NCBI GenBank assembly: GCA_016713535.1 | Contig: JADJOY010000010.1 | Coordinates: forward strand, 1-64,000 | Direction: 5' to 3' | DNA from: JADJOY01 sp016713535 [NCBI: Deltaproteobacteria bacterium] | Lineage (GTDB): Bacteria > JADJOY01 | Length of the DNA stretch: 64,000 bases | Shown here: piece after piece, positions 18,516 to 26,970 of the stretch | How positions within the stretch are numbered: the first letter of the stretch is position 1 | How the letters are laid out: each line of letters opens with the position of its first letter | Notes under the pieces: model-generated | Seen by the model: only the letters and a program-made list of their open reading frames with translations | Database searches by the model: none | What the model was told of the DNA's origin: nothing | Program-made: the position numbers and the translations under genes

Positions 18516-19322
18516 ATGGACCCATTCCGAACCCAGCTCGCGCCGCTCTCCGCGGAGGCCTGGGCGCTGCTCCGCGACGACGCCACGGCGACGCTCGCCA
18601 CGAGCCTCTCCGCGCGCAAGCTGGTGGACGTGCGCGGGCCTCTCGGCTGGCGCTTCTCCGCGGTGTCGCTGGGCCGCGTGGTGGTCGAGAACGAGCAGGT
18701 GGACGGCGTCGCGGTAGGCGTGCGCGCCGTGCTGCCGATGGTCGAGCTTCGCGCGCCGTTCGTGCTCGATCTGTGGGCGCTCGACGACGTCGCGCGCGGC
18801 GCAACCGACATCCCGCTCGAGCCGATGCTCGACGCGGCGCGCCAGATCGCCCGCGCCGAGGACCACGTGGTGCTGCGCGGACTACCGTCCGCCAACATGC
18901 GTGGCCTCCTCGACTCGCTCGGCGAGCCGATCGCGATCCCGAGCGACCTCCGCAGCTTCCCGGGGGCGGTCGCGGCGGCGCTGGTCCGGCTCAACGACGC
19001 CGGCGTCGCTGGACCGTACGTGCTCGCGCTCGGCGACCAGCTCTTCGAGGGGGTGAACCTGGTCGCGCCCGAGGACTACCCGCTCCAGCAGCGCCTCGCG
19101 CGCCTGGTCGGCCAACCCGTGCAGCTCGCTCCCGGGCTCGGGCGCGACGCGGTGCTGATCTCGCGCCGCGGCGGCGACTTCGAGCTCACCCTCGGCGCCG
19201 ACCTCACGATCGGCTACGAGGTCCATGACGCCAAGCAGGTCCGCCTCTACTTCACCGAGTCGATCGCGTACCGGACCCTCGAGCACACCGCGGGCGTGCG
19301 CCTCACCTCGACCTCGGCGTGA
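18516..19322 (+). CDS. Encapsulin shell protein, family 1
   Basis: A 268-residue HK97-fold shell protein of the linocin-M18/CFP29 type, the usual length for the family. Recognisable parts are the N-terminal LAPLSAEAWALLRDDA helix, VDVRGPLGWRFSAV, VELRAPFVLDLWALDDVARG, GPYVLALG, and the C-terminal DAKQVRLYFTESIAYRTLE strand region. Sixty or more copies assemble into a compartment that takes up cargo through its C-terminal peptide. Adjacency to EncFtn defines an iron-storage encapsulin. Confidence 0.95.
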   Translation: MDPFRTQLAPLSAEAWALLRDDATATLATSLSARKLVDVRGPLGWRFSAVSLGRVVVENEQVDGVAVGVRAVLPMVELRAPFVLDLWALDDVARGATDIPLEPMLDAARQIARAEDHVVLRGLPSANMRGLLDSLGEPIAIPSDLRSFPGAVAAALVRLNDAGVAGPYVLALGDQLFEGVNLVAPEDYPLQQRLARLVGQPVQLAPGLGRDAVLISRRGGDFELTLGADLTIGYEVHDAKQVRLYFTESIAYRTLEHTAGVRLTSTSA

Positions 19323-19458
19323 CCGGAGCGAGGCCCTCCGCGCGGACGGCCTGGAGGCCGTGCCTCCTCCGAGCCGAACCGCGTCGCTCTACGCGTACGG
19401 TTGGACGGCCTGCGGTCGGTAGGGGCGCGGGCGCGGACCTCGCGCGCCGCTGCTCGCT

Positions 19459-19755
19459 TCAGGAATCATCCAGGTTGCGCTCGGAGCGAGGCGGGACATC
19501 GTCGCGGGCGGCGAGCCGTGCCAGGCGAGGGCTCTCGAGGAGCTCACGCTCGGACTCGAGCCAGTCGTCGAGGTCGTAGCCCTCGCGCCCGCCACGCTCG
19601 ACGTATCGCTGCCACGCGCGCCGCCGGATCTCGGCGGTGAGGTCGAGGCACGAGTCGGCCGCGGCGGTGGTCGCGACGTCCACCTCGTGTATCGGAGCCG
19701 CGATTCGCGGGGGATCCATCCCCCGCGAGCGCGGCACGATCCTGCGTCGCATCAT
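19459..19755 (-). CDS. DUF2934 domain protein
   Basis: A 98-residue protein whose centre fits DUF2934: LTAEIRRRAWQRYVERGG, then GYDLDDWLESERELL. DUF2934 proteins are small and soluble, frequent in stress-gene clusters, and of unknown function. The first 37 residues are less conserved, so translation may start at a later Met (near 19719). It follows the YtxH gene after 4 bases, in one leftward operon. Confidence 0.75.
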   Translation of the reverse strand: MMRRRIVPRSRGMDPPRIAAPIHEVDVATTAAADSCLDLTAEIRRRAWQRYVERGGREGYDLDDWLESERELLESPRLARLAARDDVPPRSERNLDDS

Positions 19756-19759
19756 CGGA

Positions 19760-20038
19760 TCACGGAGTGGCGGCCGCCGCGGCGTCCACCGTCGTGCTCA
19801 CGGTGTCCCGCACACGATCGGTCAGGCGGCCCGCCTGCTCGCGGACGTCGTCGCGAAGCTCGCGGCCGGTGCGCGGCGCGAAGAAGAGCGCGACCGCCGC
19901 TCCCACGACCAGGCCGGCGCCGAACACTCCGACCATCTCCAGGCTGTGGTCCTGGTGCGGGATGTGGCGTTGCAGGGATCGCATCATCTCGTTACGGGAC
20001 GGGAAGTGCTCGAGAATGTCGTGCATGTCCATGTTCAT
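19760..20038 (-). CDS. YtxH-like membrane protein
   Basis: A 92-residue protein with a hydrophilic His/Met-rich N-terminus, one transmembrane helix (VGVFGAGLVVGAAVALFFAP) followed by RTGRELRDDVREQAGRL, the YtxH/gas-vesicle-like signature, and an amphipathic end. YtxH proteins are general-stress membrane proteins without a known activity. The start overlaps the upstream gene's stop by ATGA. Confidence 0.8.
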   Translation of the reverse strand: MNMDMHDILEHFPSRNEMMRSLQRHIPHQDHSLEMVGVFGAGLVVGAAVALFFAPRTGRELRDDVREQAGRLTDRVRDTVSTTVDAAAAATP

Positions 20039-20505
20039 GGTGTCCTCTCCGGAGTGGAGTCGTGGGGGTTGGCGTGCGCGGGCTCTCGCCCGTTTGCCTG
20101 ACCGAGTCCCGAGCCGAGCGCTTGCATCAAGGCACCTCGCAACGCGGTGGCTGCGGTCAAGCGGATCGAGCCCGAGGCGAGAGCAAGGATCATCGCGGGC
20201 GTGAGCGCGCCGCCCAGGATCGCGCCGACTCCCGCGGCCGCGGCGAGCACGGAGTACGGGCTGCGCTCCAGACGCTCGCGCAGCGTCCACTCGAGCCCGG
20301 TGCGCGCGGCCCGGCCGAGATCGACCAGCCGAGCCGCGTCGTCGCGCAGCACGCCGACCTGATCACGGATCGCCGCGGCGCCGGCGAGCGGGTCGAGACC
20401 ATGTTCGGGTAGCTCGGCGTCGCGCGGTGGCGCTGCGCCGGAGCCGTGCGGCGCGCCGCTCGCGCGTTCCGGCTGCGAGGGCGGCGATGGATCGGTGGGC
20501 TGCAT
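20035..20505 (-). CDS. Membrane protein with amphipathic helices, hypothetical
   Basis: A 156-residue protein: a Pro/Ser-rich N-terminus (1-40), a helix (VGVLRDDAARLVDLGRAARTGLEW), then one or two transmembrane helices (SVLAAAAGVGAILGGALTPAMILALA) and a short polar tail. The ribosome site AGGAG precedes the chosen ATG. Its stop overlaps the YtxH start. The layout resembles phage-holin-like and DUF883-type stress membrane proteins, but I do not recognise the family. Confidence 0.6.
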   Translation of the reverse strand: MQPTDPSPPSQPERASGAPHGSGAAPPRDAELPEHGLDPLAGAAAIRDQVGVLRDDAARLVDLGRAARTGLEWTLRERLERSPYSVLAAAAGVGAILGGALTPAMILALASGSIRLTAATALRGALMQALGSGLGQANGREPAHANPHDSTPERTP

Positions 20506-20601
20506 GGTCTTGCTCCTTCGCGGCGTCGCGCGCTCGCGTGTGGAACGGGTCGGCACGCCGATTCCCGGGTTGGAAGGTGCGGGTGGAGGACGCGCCGCAG
20601 C

Positions 20602-20814
20602 TCAGCGCCGCGACAGCAGGCGGCCGGCCAGATAGCCGAACGTGATGGCGGCGCCGACGGCGACGAACGGGTGCTCGTGTACGAGCTCGCGCACGCGGCG
20701 GTCCGCGTCGGCGACGTCGAGACGGTCGCGAAGATCTCGGCCGGTGCGCTCCGCCATCTCGGCAAAGCTCTGGGCCGCGTGATTCCGTGCGACAGGTGAT
20801 CCGGCTGGGCTCAT
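20602..20814 (-). CDS. DUF883/ElaB-YqjD-like membrane protein
   Basis: A 70-residue protein: a helix (AAQSFAEMAERTGRDLRDRL), then RRVRELVHEHPFVAVGAAITFGYLAGRLLSRR split by a single C-terminal transmembrane helix. The HEHPF-VAVG-AGRLLSRR end is characteristic of the ElaB/YqjD/DUF883 family, tail-anchored ribosome-associated or stress membrane proteins. GAGG precedes the ATG, which overlaps the stop of the small ORF upstream. Confidence 0.8.
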   Translation of the reverse strand: MSPAGSPVARNHAAQSFAEMAERTGRDLRDRLDVADADRRVRELVHEHPFVAVGAAITFGYLAGRLLSRR

Positions 20815-20990
20815 GACGAGAACCTCGTTGCGCTTGCGCTGGATGTGAGAGACGGGCGACACGGCGATCGAGCGCGATCACGGTCGATCACCATCGAGCG
20901 GGTCGCGGGTACGACTTCGCACACCTCGTGCCAAGGCCCCTCGCCGCCGCGGTCGGGCGGGATCGGCGATGGATCGTGCGGATTCCCCAT
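20811..20990 (-). CDS. Small hydrophilic ORF coupled to the DUF883-like gene
   Basis: A 59-residue ORF (MGNPHDPSPIPPDRGGEG at the start) whose TGA overlaps the next ATG as ATGA. This coupling is the main reason to list it. No clear ribosome site and no recognisable domain. It may be a leader ORF or spurious. Confidence 0.3.
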   Translation of the reverse strand: MGNPHDPSPIPPDRGGEGPWHEVCEVVPATRSMVIDRDRARSPCRPSLTSSASATRFSS

Positions 20991-21054
20991 CGCACGAGGC
21001 CGCGAATCCTCTCTGAATCGCGGTGGTCGGCGCGCTGCCACTCCGAGCACGTTC

Positions 21055-21069
21055 GTCAGCGTCGCTGAC
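21055..21069. promoter_or_regulatory. Perfect dyad GTCAGCG-T-CGCTGAC
   Basis: A 15-base perfect inverted repeat with a one-base centre, 36 bases before the TTTCTACAAT box and inside a divergent intergenic region. A possible operator; the binding protein is unknown. Confidence 0.35.
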
Positions 21070-21104
21070 GCGCTGGCGCGTCGCGCCGATCGCCACCCGC
21101 TCGG

Positions 21105-21114
21105 TTTCTACAAT
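21105..21114 (+). promoter_or_regulatory. TTTCTACAAT box, copy 2
   Basis: It lies about 280 bases upstream of the glycine-zipper lipoprotein. The TACAAT part resembles a -10 hexamer, but no -35 match is seen 16-18 bases upstream. One of five copies in the window. Confidence 0.45.
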
Positions 21115-21390
21115 CCGCGTCCGACGGGTGCGGCGGGTGTACGAACCGCGTCGGCCGCAGGCAAGGCGGAAACGCGCGTGATCGCGAGGGTCTCGCCCGC
21201 ATCGCCACCCCACGGGGCATGACGCCCTCCCGGCGCCGAGGCCCGGACGCGCGCTCGGCGCGGCCCTTGCTCTGGTTCGTTACGTCTCGTGCGCGCGTCG
21301 GAGCGGCCCGCGCGGGGGAACCGTGGTCACGCGCGAACGTCGAGCACGGCGTGGGCGGACCCGACAGCCAACATTCGAGGAGATCGATCC

Positions 21391-21873
21391 ATGAAACGCT
21401 TCATCGCAGCGATCTCGATCGCGTCGCTCGCCTTCGCGGGCTGCAGCTCGCTGCCCGGCTACGGCGGCGGACAGAAGGAGGCCGTGGGCACGGTCGTGGG
21501 CGCCGGCACCGGCGCGCTGATCGGGTCGCAGATCGGCGGCGGCAAGGGAAAGCTCGCCGCGGTCGCCGTCGGCACGCTCGCGGGCGCGCTCCTCGGCCAG
21601 CAGGTGGGGAAGAGTCTCGACCGCGCCGACAACAGCGCGATGCAGTCGACCGCGCAGCGCTCGCTCGAGGCCTCCCGCACCTACGAGACCGACGAGTGGC
21701 GCAACCCCGACAGCGGCCACAGCGGCACGTTCACCCCCACTCGCACCTACCAGAACGAATCGGGGCAGTCGTGCCGCGAGTACAACCAGACCGTCACGAT
21801 CGAAGGCGAGACCCAGACCGCACACGGAACCGCGTGCCGGCAGAGCGACGGATCGTGGCTGATCGTGAACTGA
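21391..21873 (+). CDS. Glycine-zipper outer-membrane lipoprotein (17 kDa antigen type)
   Basis: A 160-residue lipoprotein: signal peptide with lipobox LAFAGCSS (Cys17), then a glycine-zipper segment (GTVVGAGTGALIGSQIGGG and GTLAGALLGQQVG) and a C-terminal domain (ESGQSCREYNQTVTIEG, TACRQSDGSWLIV). This is the layout of rickettsial 17 kDa antigen-like surface proteins in many Proteobacteria. The ribosome site GAGGAG lies 9 bases before the ATG. Confidence 0.88.
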   Translation: MKRFIAAISIASLAFAGCSSLPGYGGGQKEAVGTVVGAGTGALIGSQIGGGKGKLAAVAVGTLAGALLGQQVGKSLDRADNSAMQSTAQRSLEASRTYETDEWRNPDSGHSGTFTPTRTYQNESGQSCREYNQTVTIEGETQTAHGTACRQSDGSWLIVN

Positions 21874-22011
21874 CCCGCTCGCGAGTCTCGTGAGGAGGCC
21901 GCGCGGGGGCTCGACCCTCGCGCGCCTCGACGGCCGGCGCCGAGGGATGGAACCGCCGTCGCCATGGGGCGGACACCCTCGGGCTCGATCGAGCGCGTCC
22001 CCTACGGTTGG

Positions 22012-22305
22012 TCAGCCGCGGGCGCCGGGCCACGGCGACCAGCACGGCCGATGCGGCTCGTGCGAGTCCTCCGCGTGGGGAAGCGCGTCGTGGCCGCCGT
22101 GGTGGTCCTGGCCGAGGACCTCCTCCGACGGCTGGACCCGCACCCCCTCCGTCTTCCACTCGGACGGCAGGCTCGACAGCCGCTCGTGGACCACGCCGAG
22201 GAACGCGCGGCACTCGCTGGGCTTGCGAGCCGACTCGATCTGCGGGAACGGATCGCTCGGGTCGTGGTGCAGGCGCCGCTCCAGGCTCTTCTCTCGCTTC
22301 GCCAT
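22012..22305 (-). CDS. Small His-rich hydrophilic protein, hypothetical
   Basis: A 97-residue ORF beginning MAKREKSLERRLHHDPSDP, with a helical middle (CRAFLGVVHERLSSLPSEWK) and a His/Asp-rich tail (GQDHHGGHD, HAEDSHEPH). AGAGG lies upstream of the ATG. The composition in this frame is balanced, unlike the Arg/Pro-rich shadows. The His-rich tail could bind metal, which is inference. Confidence 0.5.
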   Translation of the reverse strand: MAKREKSLERRLHHDPSDPFPQIESARKPSECRAFLGVVHERLSSLPSEWKTEGVRVQPSEEVLGQDHHGGHDALPHAEDSHEPHRPCWSPWPGARG

Positions 22306-22630
22306 GTCCGGATCCTCTCGGGTTCGCAGGCGACCGCGCGGGGAGCGTGGCGCCAGTGGGGGCGAGTGAGGATGAGCAAGCGCCGCGCCGGCACGTCCGC
22401 GGTGCCGAGGCGGCCCGCTCCGCACCGGTGCGATTTCGTAGCGCGCGTTTCCTCGCGCTCGCGCGTCTCGGCGTTCGCCTTTCTACAAAGCACGCCGTCC
22501 CAGACCGGGTGGCGGCCCCCGTCGTCGTCGACGGCGCGCTGGCGCGGCACCCGACAGCGGGCACGAAAACTGCGACCTCCCGCGGTTGGAGTCGTCGTTC
22601 TTCCCCTCTCACCTTCGACGGAGGTCTCCG
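22306..22630. other. Intergenic region before the metallothionein-like gene
   Basis: About 325 bases between divergent small genes. It holds a TTTCTACAAA box at 22480-22489, about 140 bases before the metallothionein-like start. I see nothing else. Confidence 0.4.
22480..22489 (+). promoter_or_regulatory. TTTCTACAAA box, copy 3
   Basis: Exact TTTCTACAAA in an otherwise GC-rich divergent region, upstream of the metallothionein-like gene (rightward) and of the His-rich gene (leftward). One of five copies in the window. Confidence 0.45.
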
Positions 22631-22813
22631 ATGAACAAGTCGACTTGCAAGGCTCCCGGGTGCCAGTGCCAGACGGACGGTCAGGCGTACTGCTCGTCGA
22701 GCTGCCAGCAGGCCGCGCAGAGCGGCACCGCGCAGCGCAGCTCCAGGTGCGAGTGCGGCCACCCCGACTGCGACGCCAGTGCGGGCGGCCGCTCGGCTGG
22801 CCAGAACACCTGA
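22631..22813 (+). CDS. Metallothionein-like Cys-rich protein
   Basis: A 60-residue protein with eight cysteines: Cys6, 11, 13, 21, 25, 40, 42 and 47, plus His44. The order CQCQ, then AYCSSSC, then CECGHPDC follows bacterial metallothioneins of the SmtA type, which bind Zn or Cd in a four-metal cluster with nine or ten Cys and two His. With eight Cys it is a short variant. The ribosome site GGAGG lies 7 bases upstream. Confidence 0.75.
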   Translation: MNKSTCKAPGCQCQTDGQAYCSSSCQQAAQSGTAQRSSRCECGHPDCDASAGGRSAGQNT

Positions 22814-22922
22814 CCTGTCTCCGGCCGAGGCGCACCCGACCCTCGGCTTCGATGACCGCGGCGGCGCAATCCCGGCCGCCCGCGGTCGCGCCTCGTCCGC
22901 GCCGCTCGACCACCGCGCGGCG

Positions 22923-25900
22923 TCACCGCACCTCGAATCGCAGCCGGATCTCCGCGGCGAACGCTCCACTGCTCTGCGGCACGGCGACCACCACCAGCCG
23001 GTCGGTCACCTGGTACTCGACGTTGAGGGCGAGGTTGGTGTCGCGGCCGATCTCGTCGACGACACGCACCTCCATGCGGTCGGAGAGGCGCTTGCCGACG
23101 GTCACGCGGGTGCCGCCGCTCTCTCCCTCCGAGACCCCGAATTCGCTCAGCCCGAAGTGCTTCTTGGCGAGCTTGCCGCCGATGAAGTCGAGGGCGCCGA
23201 GCGAGAGCCCGGTCACACCGGGGCCTCCGCCGCCGCCCGCCAGCGCCTCGCCGCGGGTCTTGCCGGTCGCGAGCAAGAACACCAGGTCGTCCTGGGCGTA
23301 CGGCGGCTCGGAGTCGAGGGTGAGGGCGAGCCCCCGCGACGCCACGCCCTCGAGGCCGAGGCGGACCGTCACGTCCTCCCCCGTGTGGTCGACGATCGAG
23401 CTCGCCTCGAAGTCGACCCGAGGATCGATCCGCGACGGGTTGTCGAACACGACGGCGCCGCGGCTCACCTCGAAGTCGTTGTCGAAGAACATCAGCGTGC
23501 CCTCGGCCACGTCCACCTCGCCCAGGAGCTCGGGGCGCGCCACGGTGCCGGCCACCGAGAGGTCCGCGCTCAGGATCGCGTGCGCGACGTTGTTGCGGAT
23601 CACCATCGTCTCGGGTCCGCTGACCTTGATCGCGAGGTGGATGCGATCGAGGAGCGGCGATGGGGCCTTGCGCGCCGACCGCGCCGTGGGTGCACCGGAG
23701 AGCGGCTTCACCAGACCCGCGAACATCTCCACGTCGCGCTCGTAGAGGGCGTCGTCGATGCGCACCTCGCCGCCGATCTCGGAGCCGGCGCGCGAACCGC
23801 GCCCCTCGAGGTGGCCGCTGGCGAGGACGCGCAGCGTGTCGGGTATGCGATACGGCAGCTCCACGAAGTCGAGCGAGGCGCGCTCCAGCGACTGCGTCCG
23901 CAGGTCGGCCACCGCGGTGCCGTGAATCTCGCCATCCCCCACCCGCGCCGCGAGCCGCGTCAGCTCGGCGCGGTCGGTCGCGAGGTTCACGGTGGCCGTC
24001 AGGTCGCTGATCCCGGCGGGCACACCGCGCGTGGCGATCGACGACACCGCCGCCTCGAGCGGACCCGTCGCCGCGACGGCCCCCGGCGCGCCGTGGACGC
24101 GCACCGCCGCGGTCACGCGCCCTTGGCCGAGCTCGGTGCCGTCGAGGAACGCGTTCGCCCACTGCGGGTCGAGGTCGACGTTCACGGTGCCGTCGAGGTC
24201 GTCGGGAGCGCCGTGCGCGGCGAGCGTCACCGTGCCGCTGCCGCCGAGGTCGAGGGCCAGCTCGTCGACGGCGAGCGCCCCTCCCGCGAGCTCGAGCACC
24301 GCGGGCCGCGTCAGCGTCAGACGCTGTCCCGCGCCGCTCAGCTCGAGCGCCGAGATCGTCACCGTCCCGGCGAGCGCGCGCGGGTTCGAGAGCTCGCCCG
24401 TGACGTGCGCGAGCGCGGCCAGCCGCCCTTTCGCGTCGCCGAGGGCAGGCGGCAGCGAAGCACCCGCGAGCGCGAGCAGCGGCTCCAGGTCGAGACCGGG
24501 GACCTCCACGTCGGCGCCGAACCGCCGCGCGCCGGCGAAGCTCGCCTTGGCGGTCGCCGTGGCGCCCTGCGGCAGCGTCGCGGTGAGCGAGAGGTCGTCA
24601 CCGTCGAGGCGCGCGTTCGCTTGCAGGGCTCCCAGCGATCGCTCGCGGAACACCAGCTCCGGCACCGCCACGCGCGCCTCGATGGCGGGCCGGGCGAGCG
24701 TGCCCGACGCGCGCGCGGCGAGCGTGAGCGTGCCGCCGAGGTTGGCCTTCGCGAGCTCGGGGACCTTGGCGAGCGGCGCGCCGCGGATGTCCAGGCTCGC
24801 TTCCATGGTGCGGTCGCGAGCGAGCCGGCCGCGGCCCTCGACGGGGATGCCGTCGACCACCGCAGCGAGGCGCGTGACCTCGATCGCCCCGCCCTTCGCC
24901 ACGGCGCGCGCCTCGACGGCGTCGATCACCCGCCCGGCCGCGCGCGCCGACCCGCGCGGCAGCGCGATCTCGCCGTCCAGATCCGCGAAGGAGCCGCTGG
25001 CGCGGGCGTCGAGCCGATCGATCCGGAGCGCCAGCGCGCCCGCCGGGTCGGTGGCCGGGTCGCCCTGCTCCACCACCAGGCCCGTAGCCTGCGCCCGGGC
25101 GTCGAGGCGCGGGTCGTCGAGGGTGCCGGCGATGGTGCCGTGGAGCGACACCGAACCGCCGAGGCGACCGACGGCGGGCGCCACGGCCCTCGCGAAGCCG
25201 CGCAGGTCGGCGAGGCGCACGTCACCGTCGACCTTGGCGGCCAGGGCCCGGTCCGCGGTGTGGAGCGTGCCGCTCGCGTCGAGGGTGCTCCCACCGACGC
25301 GCAGGCCCGCGTCGAGGGTCGCGACCTGCTCGGCCAGGTCGACGGTGATCGGACGCGCGCTCTCGAGCGTGGTGCCCTCGGCACGCGCCACCAGGCGCTC
25401 GATCCGCGCCGTCCCGCGCAGGCTCGTGACGTCCGCCGGGTTGCCCGTGACGTTCGCCACCACGCCGGTGGCGCGACCGCTCGCGTCGGCGAGGCCCGCG
25501 AGGGCCAGGAACGGATCGAGCGGGAAGGTCGGCGCGGTGAGGTGGAGCTCGGCGTGCTTCGCCGCCACGTCGTAGCGCAGGTCGCCCCGCAGGTCCGCGC
25601 CGAGCTCGACGTGCGCCGCGGGCACCGCCAGCGTGCCCTTGGCCTCGATCCGGCCCGAGCCGACCACCACGTCGCCCGAGCGCAGGTTGGCGATCTCGAC
25701 CAGCGCGTCGAGCGGGCCATCGGGGAGCTCGACCGCGCCGCCGAGCCGCAGCTCGTCCGCCGTCGTGGTCGCGAACGCCGGGCGCGCGATCCTCGCCGCG
25801 CGCACCTCCACCCTCGGCCGCGCCAGCTCCCCGCTGAGCCGCGCGGCCAGGTGAGTGCGCTCGCCGCGCAGCTCCTCGAGCCCGGGGAATCCACTGAGCG

Positions 25901-26963
25901 ACGCGAGCGAGTCCGCATCGACGACGACGGCGACGTCGTTCGCCGAGCCCGCGAGGTCGAGCGCGCCGTCCGCGGTGGCGACGATCCCCTCCCAGCCGAG
26001 CCGCGCGGACGCGGCTCGCGGGCTGGCGCCCGCGCCTCGCACGGCGGCGTCCAGCGTCAGCGGGCGATCGCGATAGAGCGCGGTCAGCCGCGCCGAGGCG
26101 GTGAAGTCGGACGTGAGGTTGCCACGCGCCTCCACCACACCGTCGATCGCCCGCGGTAGCTCGGTGGTGACGCCCAGCGCCGCGAGGATCGGACCGGGCT
26201 CGAGCCGCGCGAGGGTGAGGCGCGCGTCGATGGCCCCGCCACTCACGTCGTACGTTCCGCTCCCGTGGAGCTCGCCTCCGCCGCCCGTCAGCGCCAGCTC
26301 CGCGAGCGAGATCCGGCCGCCGTCGAGCGCACCCCGCGCCGTGAGCGGGCCGAGCGTCTCGGTCCCCGCGCGTGCGCTCGCGATGCCGAGCCGCGCGTCG
26401 AGGTAGCGAGGGTCATCGTTGCCGCGCAGCTCGAGCTCCACCCCGCTCGCGTCGTAGCGCTGCGCCGCGGCGCGATCCTCGAGGTCGACCGAGCCCGCGC
26501 GCAGCGTGGCCGTGCCGACGCGCACGAACGGGATCGGCAGGAGTTCGCCACGGCCTTCGTCCGGCGGCGGTGACTCCGCGGCGCCGGGCGGGAAGCCGGC
26601 GAGCGAACCGTCCTCGAGCCGGATCAGGTGAACCGCCGGCGTGTCGACGTCGAGCGACGTGATCTCGATCGCTCCCTCGAGCAGACGCCGCAACGAGTAG
26701 CGCAACACCAGCGAGCGCGCCTCCACGAGCGGCGCCTGGCCGGCGACCGCGACGACCACGTCTCGCGCCTCGAGCTCACGCCCGAGGGAGTGGGCGATCG
26801 AGGAGAACCGGACCTCGTAGCCCGCCGCGGCGGCGGCGCGCGGCACGAGCCTGGCGAGCAACGTCGCGTTCGAGAGCGCGACCGCCGCGGCGACGACGGC
26901 GAGCACGACGCTCCCCAGCAGCGCCGCCAGCACCACCCCGCCGATTCGGATCGCGCGCCTCAT
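22923..26963 (-). CDS. tamB: TamB, translocation and assembly module inner-membrane protein
   Basis: A 1346-residue AsmA-like protein: one N-terminal transmembrane anchor (about 9-32), then a very long beta-helical region of repeated LxGxxxVxxLxL strands, ending in the conserved DUF490 domain (AEGTLMFFDNDFEVSRGAV, SEPPYAQDDLVFLLATGKT, RYQ-type final strand near YQVTDRLVV). TamB spans the periplasm and, with TamA, helps insert outer-membrane proteins or move lipids. It starts 7 bases after tamA. Confidence 0.95.
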   Translation of the reverse strand: MRRAIRIGGVVLAALLGSVVLAVVAAAVALSNATLLARLVPRAAAAAGYEVRFSSIAHSLGRELEARDVVVAVAGQAPLVEARSLVLRYSLRRLLEGAIEITSLDVDTPAVHLIRLEDGSLAGFPPGAAESPPPDEGRGELLPIPFVRVGTATLRAGSVDLEDRAAAQRYDASGVELELRGNDDPRYLDARLGIASARAGTETLGPLTARGALDGGRISLAELALTGGGGELHGSGTYDVSGGAIDARLTLARLEPGPILAALGVTTELPRAIDGVVEARGNLTSDFTASARLTALYRDRPLTLDAAVRGAGASPRAASARLGWEGIVATADGALDLAGSANDVAVVVDADSLASLSGFPGLEELRGERTHLAARLSGELARPRVEVRAARIARPAFATTTADELRLGGAVELPDGPLDALVEIANLRSGDVVVGSGRIEAKGTLAVPAAHVELGADLRGDLRYDVAAKHAELHLTAPTFPLDPFLALAGLADASGRATGVVANVTGNPADVTSLRGTARIERLVARAEGTTLESARPITVDLAEQVATLDAGLRVGGSTLDASGTLHTADRALAAKVDGDVRLADLRGFARAVAPAVGRLGGSVSLHGTIAGTLDDPRLDARAQATGLVVEQGDPATDPAGALALRIDRLDARASGSFADLDGEIALPRGSARAAGRVIDAVEARAVAKGGAIEVTRLAAVVDGIPVEGRGRLARDRTMEASLDIRGAPLAKVPELAKANLGGTLTLAARASGTLARPAIEARVAVPELVFRERSLGALQANARLDGDDLSLTATLPQGATATAKASFAGARRFGADVEVPGLDLEPLLALAGASLPPALGDAKGRLAALAHVTGELSNPRALAGTVTISALELSGAGQRLTLTRPAVLELAGGALAVDELALDLGGSGTVTLAAHGAPDDLDGTVNVDLDPQWANAFLDGTELGQGRVTAAVRVHGAPGAVAATGPLEAAVSSIATRGVPAGISDLTATVNLATDRAELTRLAARVGDGEIHGTAVADLRTQSLERASLDFVELPYRIPDTLRVLASGHLEGRGSRAGSEIGGEVRIDDALYERDVEMFAGLVKPLSGAPTARSARKAPSPLLDRIHLAIKVSGPETMVIRNNVAHAILSADLSVAGTVARPELLGEVDVAEGTLMFFDNDFEVSRGAVVFDNPSRIDPRVDFEASSIVDHTGEDVTVRLGLEGVASRGLALTLDSEPPYAQDDLVFLLATGKTRGEALAGGGGGPGVTGLSLGALDFIGGKLAKKHFGLSEFGVSEGESGGTRVTVGKRLSDRMEVRVVDEIGRDTNLALNVEYQVTDRLVVVAVPQSSGAFAAEIRLRFEVR

Positions 26964-26970
26964 CGATCCC

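Larger units (their letters stand above)
20991..21390. other. Intergenic region with dyad and TTTCTACAAT box
   Basis: About 400 bases between the leftward envelope-stress genes and the rightward lipoprotein. It holds a perfect 7-bp dyad (21055-21069) and a TTTCTACAAT box (21105-21114), so it is probably a shared control region. No credible gene. Confidence 0.45.

Noticed and set aside
22779-26159. 1126-codon plus-strand frame across tamB
   Set aside because: Arg/Glu/His-rich reverse-frame shadow of tamB with no family features or ribosome site.
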